In this document: one piece after another, positions 14,537 through 23,137 of the stretch
How the letters are laid out: each line of letters starts with the position of its first letter
Numbering within the stretch: the stretch's first letter is position 1
Assembly: GCA_937877075.1 (NCBI GenBank)
Contig: CALEGD010000035.1
Coordinates: 1 to 28,345 of the forward strand
Length of the DNA: 28,345 bases
Origin: an uncultured Acholeplasmatales bacterium
Lineage (GTDB): Bacteria > Bacillota_I > Bacilli_A > ML615J-28 > CAG-698
Direction of reading: 5' to 3'
Program-made: the position numbers and the translations under genes
Notes under the pieces: model-generated
What the model was told of the DNA's origin: nothing
The model's database searches: none
Seen by the model: the letters and a program-made list of their open reading frames with translations, nothing else

Positions 14537-15679
14537 GTGAAGAAAATAATTATTGAATTAAACGATCTAGTTAAGAAATTTGACGATGAGGTCATTGTAA
14601 ATAACATTAATCTTGAAGTCTATGAAAATGAATTTTTGACTTTACTTGGTCCTAGTGGATGTGGGAAAACCACTACATTACGAATGATTGCTGGTTTTGA
14701 AAAACCAGATTCAGGGCAAATTGTCGTGTACGAGAAAATTGTCAATGATTTACCCCCTTATGCCCGGCCTATCAATACTGTTTTTCAGCGATATGCCCTT
14801 TTTCCTCATCTTAATGTTTTTGAGAATATTGCTTTTGGGCTTAAAAATCGGGGATTTGATTATTTACTTAACTTTTATAATGAAAAGGAAATAAAAAAAG
14901 AGATTAAGGAAGAAAAAGGGAGTAGTCAAATCAGCCTTCGAGATCTAAAACGAAAAATCAAAGAAAAGATTGAAGGCTCGGTTTTACGAGCTATGGAGAT
15001 GGTAAAGCTTAAAGGGTTTGAAAAGCGGAAAATTGATCAATTATCCGGTGGTCAACAACAAAGAGTAGCACTTGCTCGGGCCATTGTTAACCGGCCAAAG
15101 ATCTTACTTCTTGATGAACCTTTAGCTGCTTTGGATTTAAAACTCAGACAAAACATGCAATATGAATTGAAGGAGATGCAAAGAAAGCTCGGTATCACTT
15201 TTATTTTTGTGACTCATGATCAGGAAGAAGCTATGACAATGAGCGACCGGATTGTAGTTATGAAAGAAGGAGTTATCCAACAAGTCGGAACTCCGAAGAA
15301 TATTTATAATGAGCCGGTTAATCGTTATGTAGCCGGTTTTATTGGCGATTCTAATATTATCAGAGGGACTTATTTGAACGGAAAGATTCAAATAATGGGT
15401 GTGGAAATGGAGTGCCGAGTAGAAGGTTTTGAATCCGGGGAAGTATGTGATGTGGTAATTCGTCCGGAAGATTTTGATGTTGTCGGGCCTGAAGCTGGGA
15501 AATTATCGGGAATAGTTACTTCTTCAATATTTAAAGGTGTTCATAATGAACTTTTGCTTGACATAAACGGAACCGAATTTATCGTTAATACCTTTGAAAA
15601 TTATGAGGTCGGGGAAAGAATTTATTTGAAAGTTGATCCCTATGAAATTCATTTGATGAAGGTAAATGATTATGCATGA
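14537..15679 (+). CDS. potA: Spermidine/putrescine ABC transporter ATPase
   Basis: PotA energises polyamine import by PotBCD. It has Walker A GPSGCGKTT (38-46), Q-loop Q84, signature LSGGQ (169-173), Walker B ILLLDEP (189-195), switch H227 and a C-terminal TOBE-type regulatory domain (about 275-370). Between the Q-loop region and the signature it carries an extra Lys/Glu-rich stretch of about 40 residues (about 107-147) absent from the E. coli protein; I recall inserts at this site in mollicute PotA. The GTG at 14537 is chosen because GGAGG ends 6 bases upstream; an in-frame ATG at 14504 lies inside the promoter. It overlaps potB by 8 bases. Confidence 0.93.
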   Translation: MKKIIIELNDLVKKFDDEVIVNNINLEVYENEFLTLLGPSGCGKTTTLRMIAGFEKPDSGQIVVYEKIVNDLPPYARPINTVFQRYALFPHLNVFENIAFGLKNRGFDYLLNFYNEKEIKKEIKEEKGSSQISLRDLKRKIKEKIEGSVLRAMEMVKLKGFEKRKIDQLSGGQQQRVALARAIVNRPKILLLDEPLAALDLKLRQNMQYELKEMQRKLGITFIFVTHDQEEAMTMSDRIVVMKEGVIQQVGTPKNIYNEPVNRYVAGFIGDSNIIRGTYLNGKIQIMGVEMECRVEGFESGEVCDVVIRPEDFDVVGPEAGKLSGIVTSSIFKGVHNELLLDINGTEFIVNTFENYEVGERIYLKVDPYEIHLMKVNDYA

Positions 15680-16505
15680 CGAATTTCGAAAACTTTCAAG
15701 ACCTTATCAAATCTGGCTGTATTTACTGGCTTTACTCCCGGTTGTCGTTATGTTTGCACTTGTTTTTCTTTCTACCGAAGGAGTCGCACTGGATGAAGTT
15801 CATATTACTTTGGAGAATTTTCTTTATTTAAAAGAAGTTTCAACAATTAAAGCTTTCATCAATAGTCTAAAGTTTGCTTCACTTACAACTCTTATAACTT
15901 TAGTTTTTGGTTATTTGGTAGCTTATAAGATCTTTCGCTCTCGCTTTCGGAATAAGTTCTTAATTTTGGTGGTCTTGATTTTACCTATGTGGTCAAATCT
16001 TTTACTTCGAATCGAAGCTTTAGGAAATATTATGGAACCGAATAATATTATTTCCGATTTATTATCCAGAATTGGGATTAATGTTCGCCTTAATATTAAG
16101 GGGACAGACTTTGGAGTATTAGTGGGACTCGTTACTACTTACTTACCCTTTATGATTCTTCCGATTTATACTGCTTTAGAAAAGATTGATTTTTCTTTAG
16201 AAGAAGCGGCATTAGATTTAGGTGTTACTGACCTTCCTAAGTTCTGGAAGGTAATATTTCCTCTATCCTTAAAAGGTGTTATTACTGGTTCAATCTTGGT
16301 TTTTTTACCAAGTTTAAGTGGTTTTGCGATTCCCTATATTCTTGGTAAAGGTAATATTATTTTAATTGGCAATTTGATTGAACAAAATTTTAAAGAAATG
16401 AATTATAATATTGGCTCACTCTTGGGAGTCTTGCTTCTTTTATTAATTCTTGGTTCTTTACTGATTGTTAATAAGGTTGATAAAGAAGGTGAAACTCTCC
16501 TATGA
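15672..16505 (+). CDS. potB: Spermidine/putrescine ABC transporter permease
   Basis: This 277-residue protein has six membrane helices and the cytoplasmic EAA loop of binding-protein-dependent permeases (LEEAALDLGVTDLPKFWKVI, about 177-196) that contacts PotA. The opening LSRPYQIWLYLLALLPVVVM is typical of PotB. The ATG at 15672 is preferred to 15666, because GAAGG ends 9 bases before it and only 3 before the other. It overlaps potA by 8 bases and potC by 4 bases. Confidence 0.92.
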   Translation: MHDEFRKLSRPYQIWLYLLALLPVVVMFALVFLSTEGVALDEVHITLENFLYLKEVSTIKAFINSLKFASLTTLITLVFGYLVAYKIFRSRFRNKFLILVVLILPMWSNLLLRIEALGNIMEPNNIISDLLSRIGINVRLNIKGTDFGVLVGLVTTYLPFMILPIYTALEKIDFSLEEAALDLGVTDLPKFWKVIFPLSLKGVITGSILVFLPSLSGFAIPYILGKGNIILIGNLIEQNFKEMNYNIGSLLGVLLLLLILGSLLIVNKVDKEGETLL

Positions 16506-17365
16506 TGAAGAATTATGAAATGGCAAAAGTGGAAGAATACGGATATAAGGAATACCGCCTCTTTAAACATTTATGGAAATGGTTGACGAATATTTTCCTT
16601 ATTTTGATTATTATCTTATTATATTTACCGTTAGGAGTAATAGCTTTACAATCGGTAAATAATACTTCTGATCTTTCAGTTTTTAATAAATTTGATTTTT
16701 CAGCTTATACGCATATGTTTGCTGATCAGATGTTTACAAACTCCGTTCAAAATACTATTATTGTAACTATCGTTTCTACATTACTTTCTACTGTTTTCGG
16801 TTTTTTGATTGCTGTCGGAATTCATTCTTTGAATATAAAAAGGCGGAGAAGGATAATACTTTTAAATAATATCCCGCTTTTAAATGCCGATATTGTTACC
16901 GGAATCAGTTTGATGTTGGTTTTCTCGCTCTTACTTCCGTTCTTTCCTTATCTTTTCGGTTTACCGACTCTGATCCTCGCTCATGTTTTCTTTACCCTTC
17001 CCTATGTTATTTTAAGCATCTTACCGAAATTGAAAGAACAAGACCCGAATCTCTTAGATGCCGCAACCGATCTCGGTGTTAAACCTTTCAAAGCTTTAAG
17101 AAAAGTAGTATTTCCGGCGGTAAAAAGTGGAGTTTTCTCGGGGTTGCTGTTGGCCTTTACAATCAGTATCGATGATTTTGTTGTCTCTTACTTTACAACC
17201 GGGAACGGATATGATAATCTTTCAATATGGATTTATGGAAGTATCGGTCGAAAAAGTTTAAATCCTGCCGTCTATGCTTTCAGTACCACTCTGACAGTTA
17301 TGACACTTACTGTTCTTTTATTAATTAATTATTCAAATTATCGAAAGGAAAGAAAGAATGGTTAA
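16502..17365 (+). CDS. potC: Spermidine/putrescine ABC transporter permease
   Basis: This 287-residue, six-helix partner of PotB has the LPLGVIALQSVN segment after its first helix, and the EAA loop LLDAATDLGVKPFKALRKVV followed by FTISIDDFVVSYFTTG (about 232-247), which is highly characteristic of PotC. Its start ATGA overlaps the potB stop and its end overlaps potD by 8 bases. An ATG three bases later is an equally possible start. Confidence 0.93.
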   Translation: MMKNYEMAKVEEYGYKEYRLFKHLWKWLTNIFLILIIILLYLPLGVIALQSVNNTSDLSVFNKFDFSAYTHMFADQMFTNSVQNTIIVTIVSTLLSTVFGFLIAVGIHSLNIKRRRRIILLNNIPLLNADIVTGISLMLVFSLLLPFFPYLFGLPTLILAHVFFTLPYVILSILPKLKEQDPNLLDAATDLGVKPFKALRKVVFPAVKSGVFSGLLLAFTISIDDFVVSYFTTGNGYDNLSIWIYGSIGRKSLNPAVYAFSTTLTVMTLTVLLLINYSNYRKERKNG

Positions 17366-18488
17366 AATTAGGTTTTTTCTGATAATATTTCTATTGTTTC
17401 TGCTATCCGGATGTTCTACAAGACCGAAGCTTTTGCTTTTAAACTGGGGAGAATATATCAATGAAGAAGCGGTTGAACGTTTTGAGAGAGAATACGGAAT
17501 TGATGTGATTATTAATATTGCTGATTCGAATGAAATGTTTTATTCAAAACTCTTAAGCGGAACTACGGTTTATGACTTAATTATTCCTTCCGAGTATATG
17601 GTTGAAAAAATGGTTGGAAAAGATTTGCTTCAAAAATTTGATCTGAATTTACTATCAAATTACAATAGTGGAAATCCTTTGATGCCCGGAGTCAACGGAA
17701 TTATGGATTCAATGTTTCCTGGTTTTTCTGATTATGCAATTCCTTATTTTTGGGGAACATTTGGCCTAATGTATAATAAGAATAAAGAGGGATTGGAAGA
17801 AGCGGTAGTTAATTTTGGCTGGGAGGCATATTTCAATAGTGAAAAGAGACCGACCGGAACCAGAATTGGAATGTATGATGTTCCTCGTTTTGCTTATGCG
17901 GCCTCCCTACTGGCTATGGATTTATCACCGAATGCAGTAGGGGATGATTACCTTGAAAAAGCGGCAGCCTTGCTTGGAAAAGTTGATTTTCAGGAGTGGG
18001 GGACTGACACCTTAAAAAAAGGGATTGTTGCTGATAATCTGGATTTGGCTTTTGTTTATACCGGTGATTTCTTGGATATGCTTTATATTAAACTAGAGAA
18101 TAATAATTTAGAAGATATTCACTTTGATATCCATATCCCCGATGATACAATTGCTTTTATGGATAGTTTTGTTATCCCGAAGAAAGCAAGGCATGTTGAT
18201 ATTGCCCATAAGTTTGTAAATTTCTTTTTGAGAAATGAGATAGCATACTTAAATGCCAGCGTCATTGGTTACTGTACTCCTTTACTTGCGACCTATCAAG
18301 AGATTACCTCCTATGAAGGAAGTGACCCATGGCTTTCGGCTTGGGCTTATGCGAATCGGGTTTATTATCCGCTTCCGGAACCAGGTTCCGAGAAATACTT
18401 TCTTGGTACACCGCTCGCGAATTTGGAAAGGGATTTTATAAAAAGAATAAATATTATGATTAATAATGTAAAAGCTGGGGATGAATAA
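17358..18488 (+). CDS. potD: Polyamine-binding lipoprotein
   Basis: PotD captures spermidine or putrescine outside the membrane and delivers it to PotBC. The 376-residue protein has a lipoprotein signal with lipobox LSGC, anchoring at C19, then LLNWGEYINEEAVERFEREY typical of the family. It also has YDLIIPSEYMVEKM, IPYFWGTFGLMYN and the C-terminal hinge region. AGGA lies about 8 bases before the ATG. It is the last gene of the operon; no strong terminator is seen before the cdaR unit, so some read-through is possible. Confidence 0.93.
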   Translation: MVKIRFFLIIFLLFLLSGCSTRPKLLLLNWGEYINEEAVERFEREYGIDVIINIADSNEMFYSKLLSGTTVYDLIIPSEYMVEKMVGKDLLQKFDLNLLSNYNSGNPLMPGVNGIMDSMFPGFSDYAIPYFWGTFGLMYNKNKEGLEEAVVNFGWEAYFNSEKRPTGTRIGMYDVPRFAYAASLLAMDLSPNAVGDDYLEKAAALLGKVDFQEWGTDTLKKGIVADNLDLAFVYTGDFLDMLYIKLENNNLEDIHFDIHIPDDTIAFMDSFVIPKKARHVDIAHKFVNFFLRNEIAYLNASVIGYCTPLLATYQEITSYEGSDPWLSAWAYANRVYYPLPEPGSEKYFLGTPLANLERDFIKRINIMINNVKAGDE

Positions 18489-18551
18489 TTTACTTTATTC
18501 TGCAATTTATTAAAAAATATGGTAGAATAAATAAACCATGGAGGTTATTTT

Positions 18552-19691
18552 ATGTTATTATCGGCTGGAGTTGCGGAAGCAATTGTTGCCCAGCTTTCTC
18601 AAGTTATGGAACAACATATTAATATTATGGATAAGAGCGGCATCATTGTTGCTAGTACCGATCCCAATCGGGTTGGAGCTATCCACGGTGGCGCCGTTCG
18701 TATTTTGGAAGATAAGCTTCCCGAGCTTATTATTGAGACTAATCAAGAATATGTCGGAGCTAAAAACGGTATAAATTTGCCGATTGAATTTAATAATGAA
18801 ATTATCGGTGTTATCGGTTTAACCGGGAAAAGTGAAGAAGTTTATAAATACGGGCGGATTATTAAGAAAATGACGGAGGTTCTCCTTCGTGATGCTTATA
18901 ACCGCGAACAACAAGTAATCGAACAAAAAGCCAAAGATCGGTTTTTAGAAGAATGGGTCCTCGGCAAATATGATATAAATTATCCGCTGGAATTTAAAAG
19001 AATGGCCGATACCTTTGGAATCGACGTTGTAACCAAAAAAAGGGTAATGGTGATATCCGTTCCCAAACAAATTAATAAGAATATCAGTGATCAGGAGTTA
19101 ACCGAAGTCAGCCGCTCCATTCGTGGCTATCTCAAAGGCCTTGATCAAGCCCATATGTTCCGGACATCAACCTCTTTTGTCTGCATTTTTAATTTTGAAG
19201 ATAATAAAAGGATGCAGGTGATTTCGGAAAAAATTTACCAATTGCTATCAAATAGATTTAGGGTCCAAGCTTTTATCGGCCTTGACACCGGTGAAGAGAA
19301 GGACATCCGTACGGCTTACGATAATGCCAATCTGGCTTTGAAATTAAGCATGAAAACAAGTCGTCCGATTACTATTTATGATGCCCTTAATGTTGATATA
19401 TTTATCGATTTAATACCATTGCGTTTTAAACTTGCTTATCTTGAACGCTTCTTTAATATAAAAAGTCTTGAAGAAATCGAGGAATGGATTGAATTATTGA
19501 GGGTATTTTTGGCATCAGAAGGCTCGCTTACTCATGCCAGCGAACAACTTTTCATTCATAAAAACACCCTCCAATATCGTTTAAATAAACTTTCTGAAAT
19601 TACCGGTTATGATCCCCGGAAACTCAGTATGGCTTATTTATTTACAATTGCCGTTAAATTGTATGATTCGATTAAAGACAGAACACAATGA
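18552..19691 (+). CDS. cdaR: CdaR-family sugar-diacid/glycerate transcription regulator
   Basis: This 379-residue regulator has an N-terminal sugar-diacid recognition domain (about 1-135; MDKSGIIVASTDPNRVG and GLTGKSEEV are typical), a middle GGDEF-like fold region, and a C-terminal PucR-type helix-turn-helix (about 318-370: SLTHASEQLFIHKNTLQYRL). Family members activate genes for glycerate, glucarate and galactarate use in response to the acid. Its position directly before gntP and glxK supports that role. GGAGGT lies 6 bases before the ATG; a TAGAAT at 18523-18528 is the probable -10, with a weak -35. Confidence 0.9.
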   Translation: MLLSAGVAEAIVAQLSQVMEQHINIMDKSGIIVASTDPNRVGAIHGGAVRILEDKLPELIIETNQEYVGAKNGINLPIEFNNEIIGVIGLTGKSEEVYKYGRIIKKMTEVLLRDAYNREQQVIEQKAKDRFLEEWVLGKYDINYPLEFKRMADTFGIDVVTKKRVMVISVPKQINKNISDQELTEVSRSIRGYLKGLDQAHMFRTSTSFVCIFNFEDNKRMQVISEKIYQLLSNRFRVQAFIGLDTGEEKDIRTAYDNANLALKLSMKTSRPITIYDALNVDIFIDLIPLRFKLAYLERFFNIKSLEEIEEWIELLRVFLASEGSLTHASEQLFIHKNTLQYRLNKLSEITGYDPRKLSMAYLFTIAVKLYDSIKDRTQ

Positions 19692-19699
19692 AAACGTTG

Positions 19700-19724
19700 C
19701 AAATTGTTCTTGGTAACAAATTTG
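19700..19724. promoter_or_regulatory. Imperfect palindrome, candidate CdaR operator
   Basis: CAAATTGTT and AACAAATTTG form an inverted repeat with one unmatched base around CTTGGT. It lies about 50 bases upstream of the gntP -10. CdaR binding is inferred from position only. Confidence 0.35.
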
Positions 19725-19743
19725 AAAGCAAAAATTCGTATTA

Positions 19744-19788
19744 GGTAATATAGATTTGGGTATTCTAATAGTATATAATCTTATTACC
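19744..19788 (+). promoter_or_regulatory. gntP promoter inside an inverted repeat
   Basis: TATAAT at 19774-19779 is the likely -10 (TAGATT at 19751-19756 as a weak -35, 17-base spacer). GGTAATA at 19744-19750 and TATTACC at 19782-19788 bracket it, which suggests an operator or an activated promoter. Confidence 0.45.
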
Positions 19789-19812
19789 ATTATGATTGGA
19801 GGTAAATTATTT

Positions 19813-21195
19813 ATGTTAACAGGTGTTTGGTTAATAGTAGCTTTAGTAGTAGCCATAGCCGTAATGATCTTTATGATTTCGAAACTGAAGGTTCACCCGT
19901 TCCTTTCAATGTTGACGATCTCAATCGTCCTTGCCTTATTGGTATTGCCGATAGATAAGGTGGCTGGAACCATCAATGCCGGTTTCGGTGGAACCATGAC
20001 CAGTATTGGTATAGTCATTATACTCGGTGCCTTAATCGGGTTTATTGTTGAGAAGACCGGGGCTGCAATAAAGATTGCGGATTTGGTTGTTCGTCTTGTT
20101 GGAAAAAATCATCCGGAACTTGCTCTTTTGATTATGGGCTGGATCGTCTCGATTCCGGTATTCTGCGACAGCGGTTTTGTTATTCTGAATCCGATCAGAA
20201 AATCACTTCGGGCAAAAACAAAGAAATCTGCAGTAGCCCTTTCAGTCTGTCTTTCACTGGGACTTTATGCATCCCATGTCTTTATTCCTCCGACGCCGGG
20301 TCCGATTGCAGCGGCTGCTTCCGTAGGATTAGGTGAAAACCTCTTGCTTATTATCGGTATGGGTGCTTTAGTATCAATCTTTGCATTGATACCATCTTAT
20401 TTCTTTGCACTTTATATCGGCAAAAGAGTTAAAACTCCCGATGACGAAGATAATGATGAAAATGATAATGACGAAAATATTGTCAATGCTTTTGATAATT
20501 TGAAAAATGAATATGGAAAACTTCCTAATGCTTGGCTTTCTTTTGCACCGATCGTAGTTCCGGTAATTGCCATGGCTTTAGGAACTATCGCCAATATCTT
20601 TAAATGGGGACCGGTTTTCAGCTTTATCGGTGCTCCGATTATTGCTCTTTTTATCGGTTTAATTTTCGGTGTAATTTTACTCTTTGTTACCGGTAAGATT
20701 AAAAACTTTAGTGTTCTTACTGAAGAAAACCTGAAGATTGTTGGTCCGATCCTTTTCATTACCGCCGCCGGTGGTGTTTTAGGAAGAGTAATTGCTGATG
20801 CCGGTGTTGTACAATTTGTCACTGAAAATGCCGGAACTTTCAAGGCGTTGGGAATTCTTTTCCCCTTCATCATTGCAGCAATTTTAAAGATTGCTCAAGG
20901 ATCTTCAACGGTCGCGATTACAACTACTGCCGCAATGTTGGGTTTATTCACCGATCCGAATTCGGTAATGACAGCTTTGGGCTTTACGACTCCGGTTGCT
21001 GCCGCTTTAGTTGTTATGGCAATCGGTGCCGGTGCAATGACTGTATCACATGCCAATGACAGTTATTTCTGGGTTGTTACTAATATGAGTGGTATGACTC
21101 CGGAACAAGGTTACAAGACTCAAACCTTAGGAACCCTGGTATCCGGAATCGGTTCGATAATCGGTATTGTTTTACTCAGTTTCATCTTTATTTAA
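19813..21195 (+). CDS. gntP: GntP-family gluconate/glycerate permease
   Basis: This 460-residue, about 12-helix transporter has GntP-family landmarks: IVSIPVFCDSGFVILNPIRK (about 118-137), LGLYASHVFIPPTPGPIAAA (about 155-174), KIAQGSSTVAITTTAAM (about 358-374) and ISHAND-like TVSHANDSYFWVV (about 413-425). The family imports gluconate or related sugar acids; with cdaR before and glycerate kinase after, glycerate is the best guess. A very acidic loop (DDEDNDENDNDE, about 211-222) interrupts the centre. The ATG at 19813 has GGAGGT 9 bases upstream; an upstream TTG at 19756 lies before the promoter and is rejected. Confidence 0.92.
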   Translation: MLTGVWLIVALVVAIAVMIFMISKLKVHPFLSMLTISIVLALLVLPIDKVAGTINAGFGGTMTSIGIVIILGALIGFIVEKTGAAIKIADLVVRLVGKNHPELALLIMGWIVSIPVFCDSGFVILNPIRKSLRAKTKKSAVALSVCLSLGLYASHVFIPPTPGPIAAAASVGLGENLLLIIGMGALVSIFALIPSYFFALYIGKRVKTPDDEDNDENDNDENIVNAFDNLKNEYGKLPNAWLSFAPIVVPVIAMALGTIANIFKWGPVFSFIGAPIIALFIGLIFGVILLFVTGKIKNFSVLTEENLKIVGPILFITAAGGVLGRVIADAGVVQFVTENAGTFKALGILFPFIIAAILKIAQGSSTVAITTTAAMLGLFTDPNSVMTALGFTTPVAAALVVMAIGAGAMTVSHANDSYFWVVTNMSGMTPEQGYKTQTLGTLVSGIGSIIGIVLLSFIFI

Positions 21196-21211
21196 TTAGT
21201 AAATAAATTCC

Positions 21212-21241
21212 GAGTTTGCCGAGTAAATACTCGGCAAACTC
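21212..21241 (+). terminator. Strong intercistronic hairpin between gntP and glxK
   Basis: GAGTTTGCCGAGTA (21212-21225) is a perfect inverted copy of TACTCGGCAAACTC (21228-21241), followed by TTTAAAAA. The T-run is short, so it could be a partial terminator or a mRNA-stabilising stem that lowers glxK relative to gntP. Confidence 0.65.
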
Positions 21242-21261
21242 TTTAAAAATGAGGTTAGATT

Positions 21262-22383
21262 ATGAAAAAGTTTGTCTTGATTCCTGATTCCTTTAAAGGA
21301 ACAATAACAAGTTCAGAAGTTTGTGAGATTATTGAAGAAGAAATCCTCAAAAAATTCTCCGATTCCGAAATCAATAAGATACCGGTTGCAGATGGCGGCG
21401 AAGGTAGTGTTGATGCTTTCCTGGATGCTGTCGGAGGCAGGAAGGTTTTTGTTGAGGTGGCGGGACCTTATTTTGAGAAGATGGAAGCCTTTTACGGCTT
21501 AATCGATGACGGAAAATGTGCCGTTATTGAAATGGCGGCCTGCAGTGGTTTGCCGCTTGTAGAAGGTCGAAAAGATCCGACTAAAACGACGACCTATGGG
21601 GTCGGAGAGTTGATTGTTCATGCCGCAGGTCAAGGAGTCGAAAAAATCATCATCGGTTTGGGGGGAAGTTGTACCAATGACGGCGGAACCGGTTGTGCAG
21701 CGGCTTTAGGGGTTCGCTTTTTAAACCGGAAAGAGGAAGAATTTATTCCCGTCGGTGGAACCTTGTCGGAAATTAAAAAGATAGACCTTTCGGGCTTTAA
21801 TCCTGTTTTAAAAAACATTGAATTTGTTACGATGTGTGATATCGATAATCCCCTCTACGGTAAGCAAGGTGCAGCTTATATTTTCGGGCCACAAAAAGGT
21901 GCAAATCCGGAAGTAGTAGATTTTCTTGATAAAAACCTGAAAGCACTAGCAGAGGTAGTGGAACGCGAAATTGGCTTTTCGGAATGGGATTTCAAAGGTG
22001 CGGGTGCCGCCGGTGGTATGGGTTACGGTATGAAAGTATTTCTTAACTCAAAAATTCAGATGGGTATTGAAACCGTCCTGGATATTGTCAAGTTTGACGA
22101 AATTATCAAAGATGTTGATTATGTCATTACCGGTGAAGGCAGGCTCGACTATCAGTCTTTGCGCGGTAAAGTCGTTATCGGTGTTGCAAGACGTGCTCGA
22201 AAACAAAATGTTCAGGTAATTGCAGTAGTTGGCAGTCTCGGCGAAGGCTATGAAGGAGCCTATGACGAAGGAGTAAATATAATTATTGAAACCAACTATC
22301 TCCATTTACCTTTTGAAGAATTAAAACCTCGTGCTAAGGCTGATTTGAGGAAAGCTGTAGCTGAGTTAATTCAAAAATTATAA
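21262..22383 (+). CDS. glxK: Glycerate kinase (type 2)
   Basis: This 373-residue enzyme phosphorylates glycerate with ATP to a phosphoglycerate that enters glycolysis. Conserved blocks are VLIPDSFKGTITSSEVCE at the N-terminus, PVADGGEGSVDAFL (about 41-54), GLGGSCTNDGGTGCAAALG (about 133-151), and the late VITGEGRLDYQSLRGKV (about 289-305). Length is standard for the GarK/GlxK group. GAGGTT precedes the ATG, and it is the last gene of the cdaR-gntP-glxK cluster, which points to use of glycerate or its sugar-diacid precursors. Confidence 0.94.
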   Translation: MKKFVLIPDSFKGTITSSEVCEIIEEEILKKFSDSEINKIPVADGGEGSVDAFLDAVGGRKVFVEVAGPYFEKMEAFYGLIDDGKCAVIEMAACSGLPLVEGRKDPTKTTTYGVGELIVHAAGQGVEKIIIGLGGSCTNDGGTGCAAALGVRFLNRKEEEFIPVGGTLSEIKKIDLSGFNPVLKNIEFVTMCDIDNPLYGKQGAAYIFGPQKGANPEVVDFLDKNLKALAEVVEREIGFSEWDFKGAGAAGGMGYGMKVFLNSKIQMGIETVLDIVKFDEIIKDVDYVITGEGRLDYQSLRGKVVIGVARRARKQNVQVIAVVGSLGEGYEGAYDEGVNIIIETNYLHLPFEELKPRAKADLRKAVAELIQKL

Positions 22384-22384
22384 A

Positions 22385-22416
22385 AAAGTCTAATTGTAAT
22401 TATGCAATTAGACTTT
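22385..22416. terminator. Bidirectional terminator shared by glxK and pflA
   Basis: AAAGTCTAATTG (22385-22396) pairs with CAATTAGACTTT (22405-22416) over 8 bases, with A-rich and T-rich flanks. It begins just after the glxK stop; on the other strand its right arm encodes the last residues of PflA, whose stop codon lies in the loop. Confidence 0.85.
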
Positions 22417-23137
22417 CTTTTTTGGAATATTTCCTGATCTTCTCTAAAAATATTCTAATATCTTTTTTTGTTGCTTCTCTGACATGGTCTAGTTCATATT
22501 TTAACCCCAGTTTGTTCCATTTCTCAATACCTAATTTGTGATAACCTAATATCTTAAATTGATAATTATCACTATCATAATTACTTAAAATATTTGCCAT
22601 TTTTTTTGCTATCTCATCACTGTCGTTTACCTCCGGTAATAAGACATAAGAAATCCAAAATTTTTTGTTTAGGGAATTAAGTTTATCAAATAATTTAAAG
22701 GTATTATTTATTTTTGCACCGGCCATTTTATAAGCTTCAAAATTGTTAACGCCTTTTAAATCAATGATGAACAAGTCAGTTAATTCTATGATTTCATCAT
22801 ATATTGGATTATCCTGATAGATAGACCCTTGTGTTTCTATAGCAGTGTGAACTCCATGTGCTTTTAGCTTCTTGAATAATTCGAGAATAAATTCTTTTTG
22901 TAAGAAAGGTTCTCCACCGCTGATAGTAATTCCTCCATTTGAATAAAATGCTTGGTATTTTAGAAAGTCTTTAAGAACCTCATCAACAGTCATTTTATTG
23001 TTTTCTGTTTTTAGGGTTGCGTCGATATTATGACAAAACTTACAAAACATATTACATCCTTGGAGGAATAAGACATATCTTACTCCGGGACCGTCAACAC
23101 TACTAAATGTTTCTTTCGAATGTACATTTGCTATCAT
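22400..23137 (-). CDS. pflA: Pyruvate formate-lyase activating enzyme
   Basis: PflA is a radical-SAM enzyme that installs the glycyl radical on PflB under anaerobic conditions. The cluster motif is C28-x3-C32-x2-C35 in GCNMFCKFCHN, followed by GGITISGGEP (about 67-76), which binds S-adenosylmethionine, and IETQGSI and DLKGVN further on. Length 245 is normal. Its ATG overlaps the pflB stop by 4 bases, and its end lies within the terminator hairpin. Confidence 0.95.
   Translation of the reverse strand: MIANVHSKETFSSVDGPGVRYVLFLQGCNMFCKFCHNIDATLKTENNKMTVDEVLKDFLKYQAFYSNGGITISGGEPFLQKEFILELFKKLKAHGVHTAIETQGSIYQDNPIYDEIIELTDLFIIDLKGVNNFEAYKMAGAKINNTFKLFDKLNSLNKKFWISYVLLPEVNDSDEIAKKMANILSNYDSDNYQFKILGYHKLGIEKWNKLGLKYELDHVREATKKDIRIFLEKIRKYSKKESLIA

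Noticed and set aside
20412..20873. 153-codon frame antisense to gntP
   Set aside because: It is a shadow frame opposite a well-conserved transporter gene, with no ribosome site and no family features.
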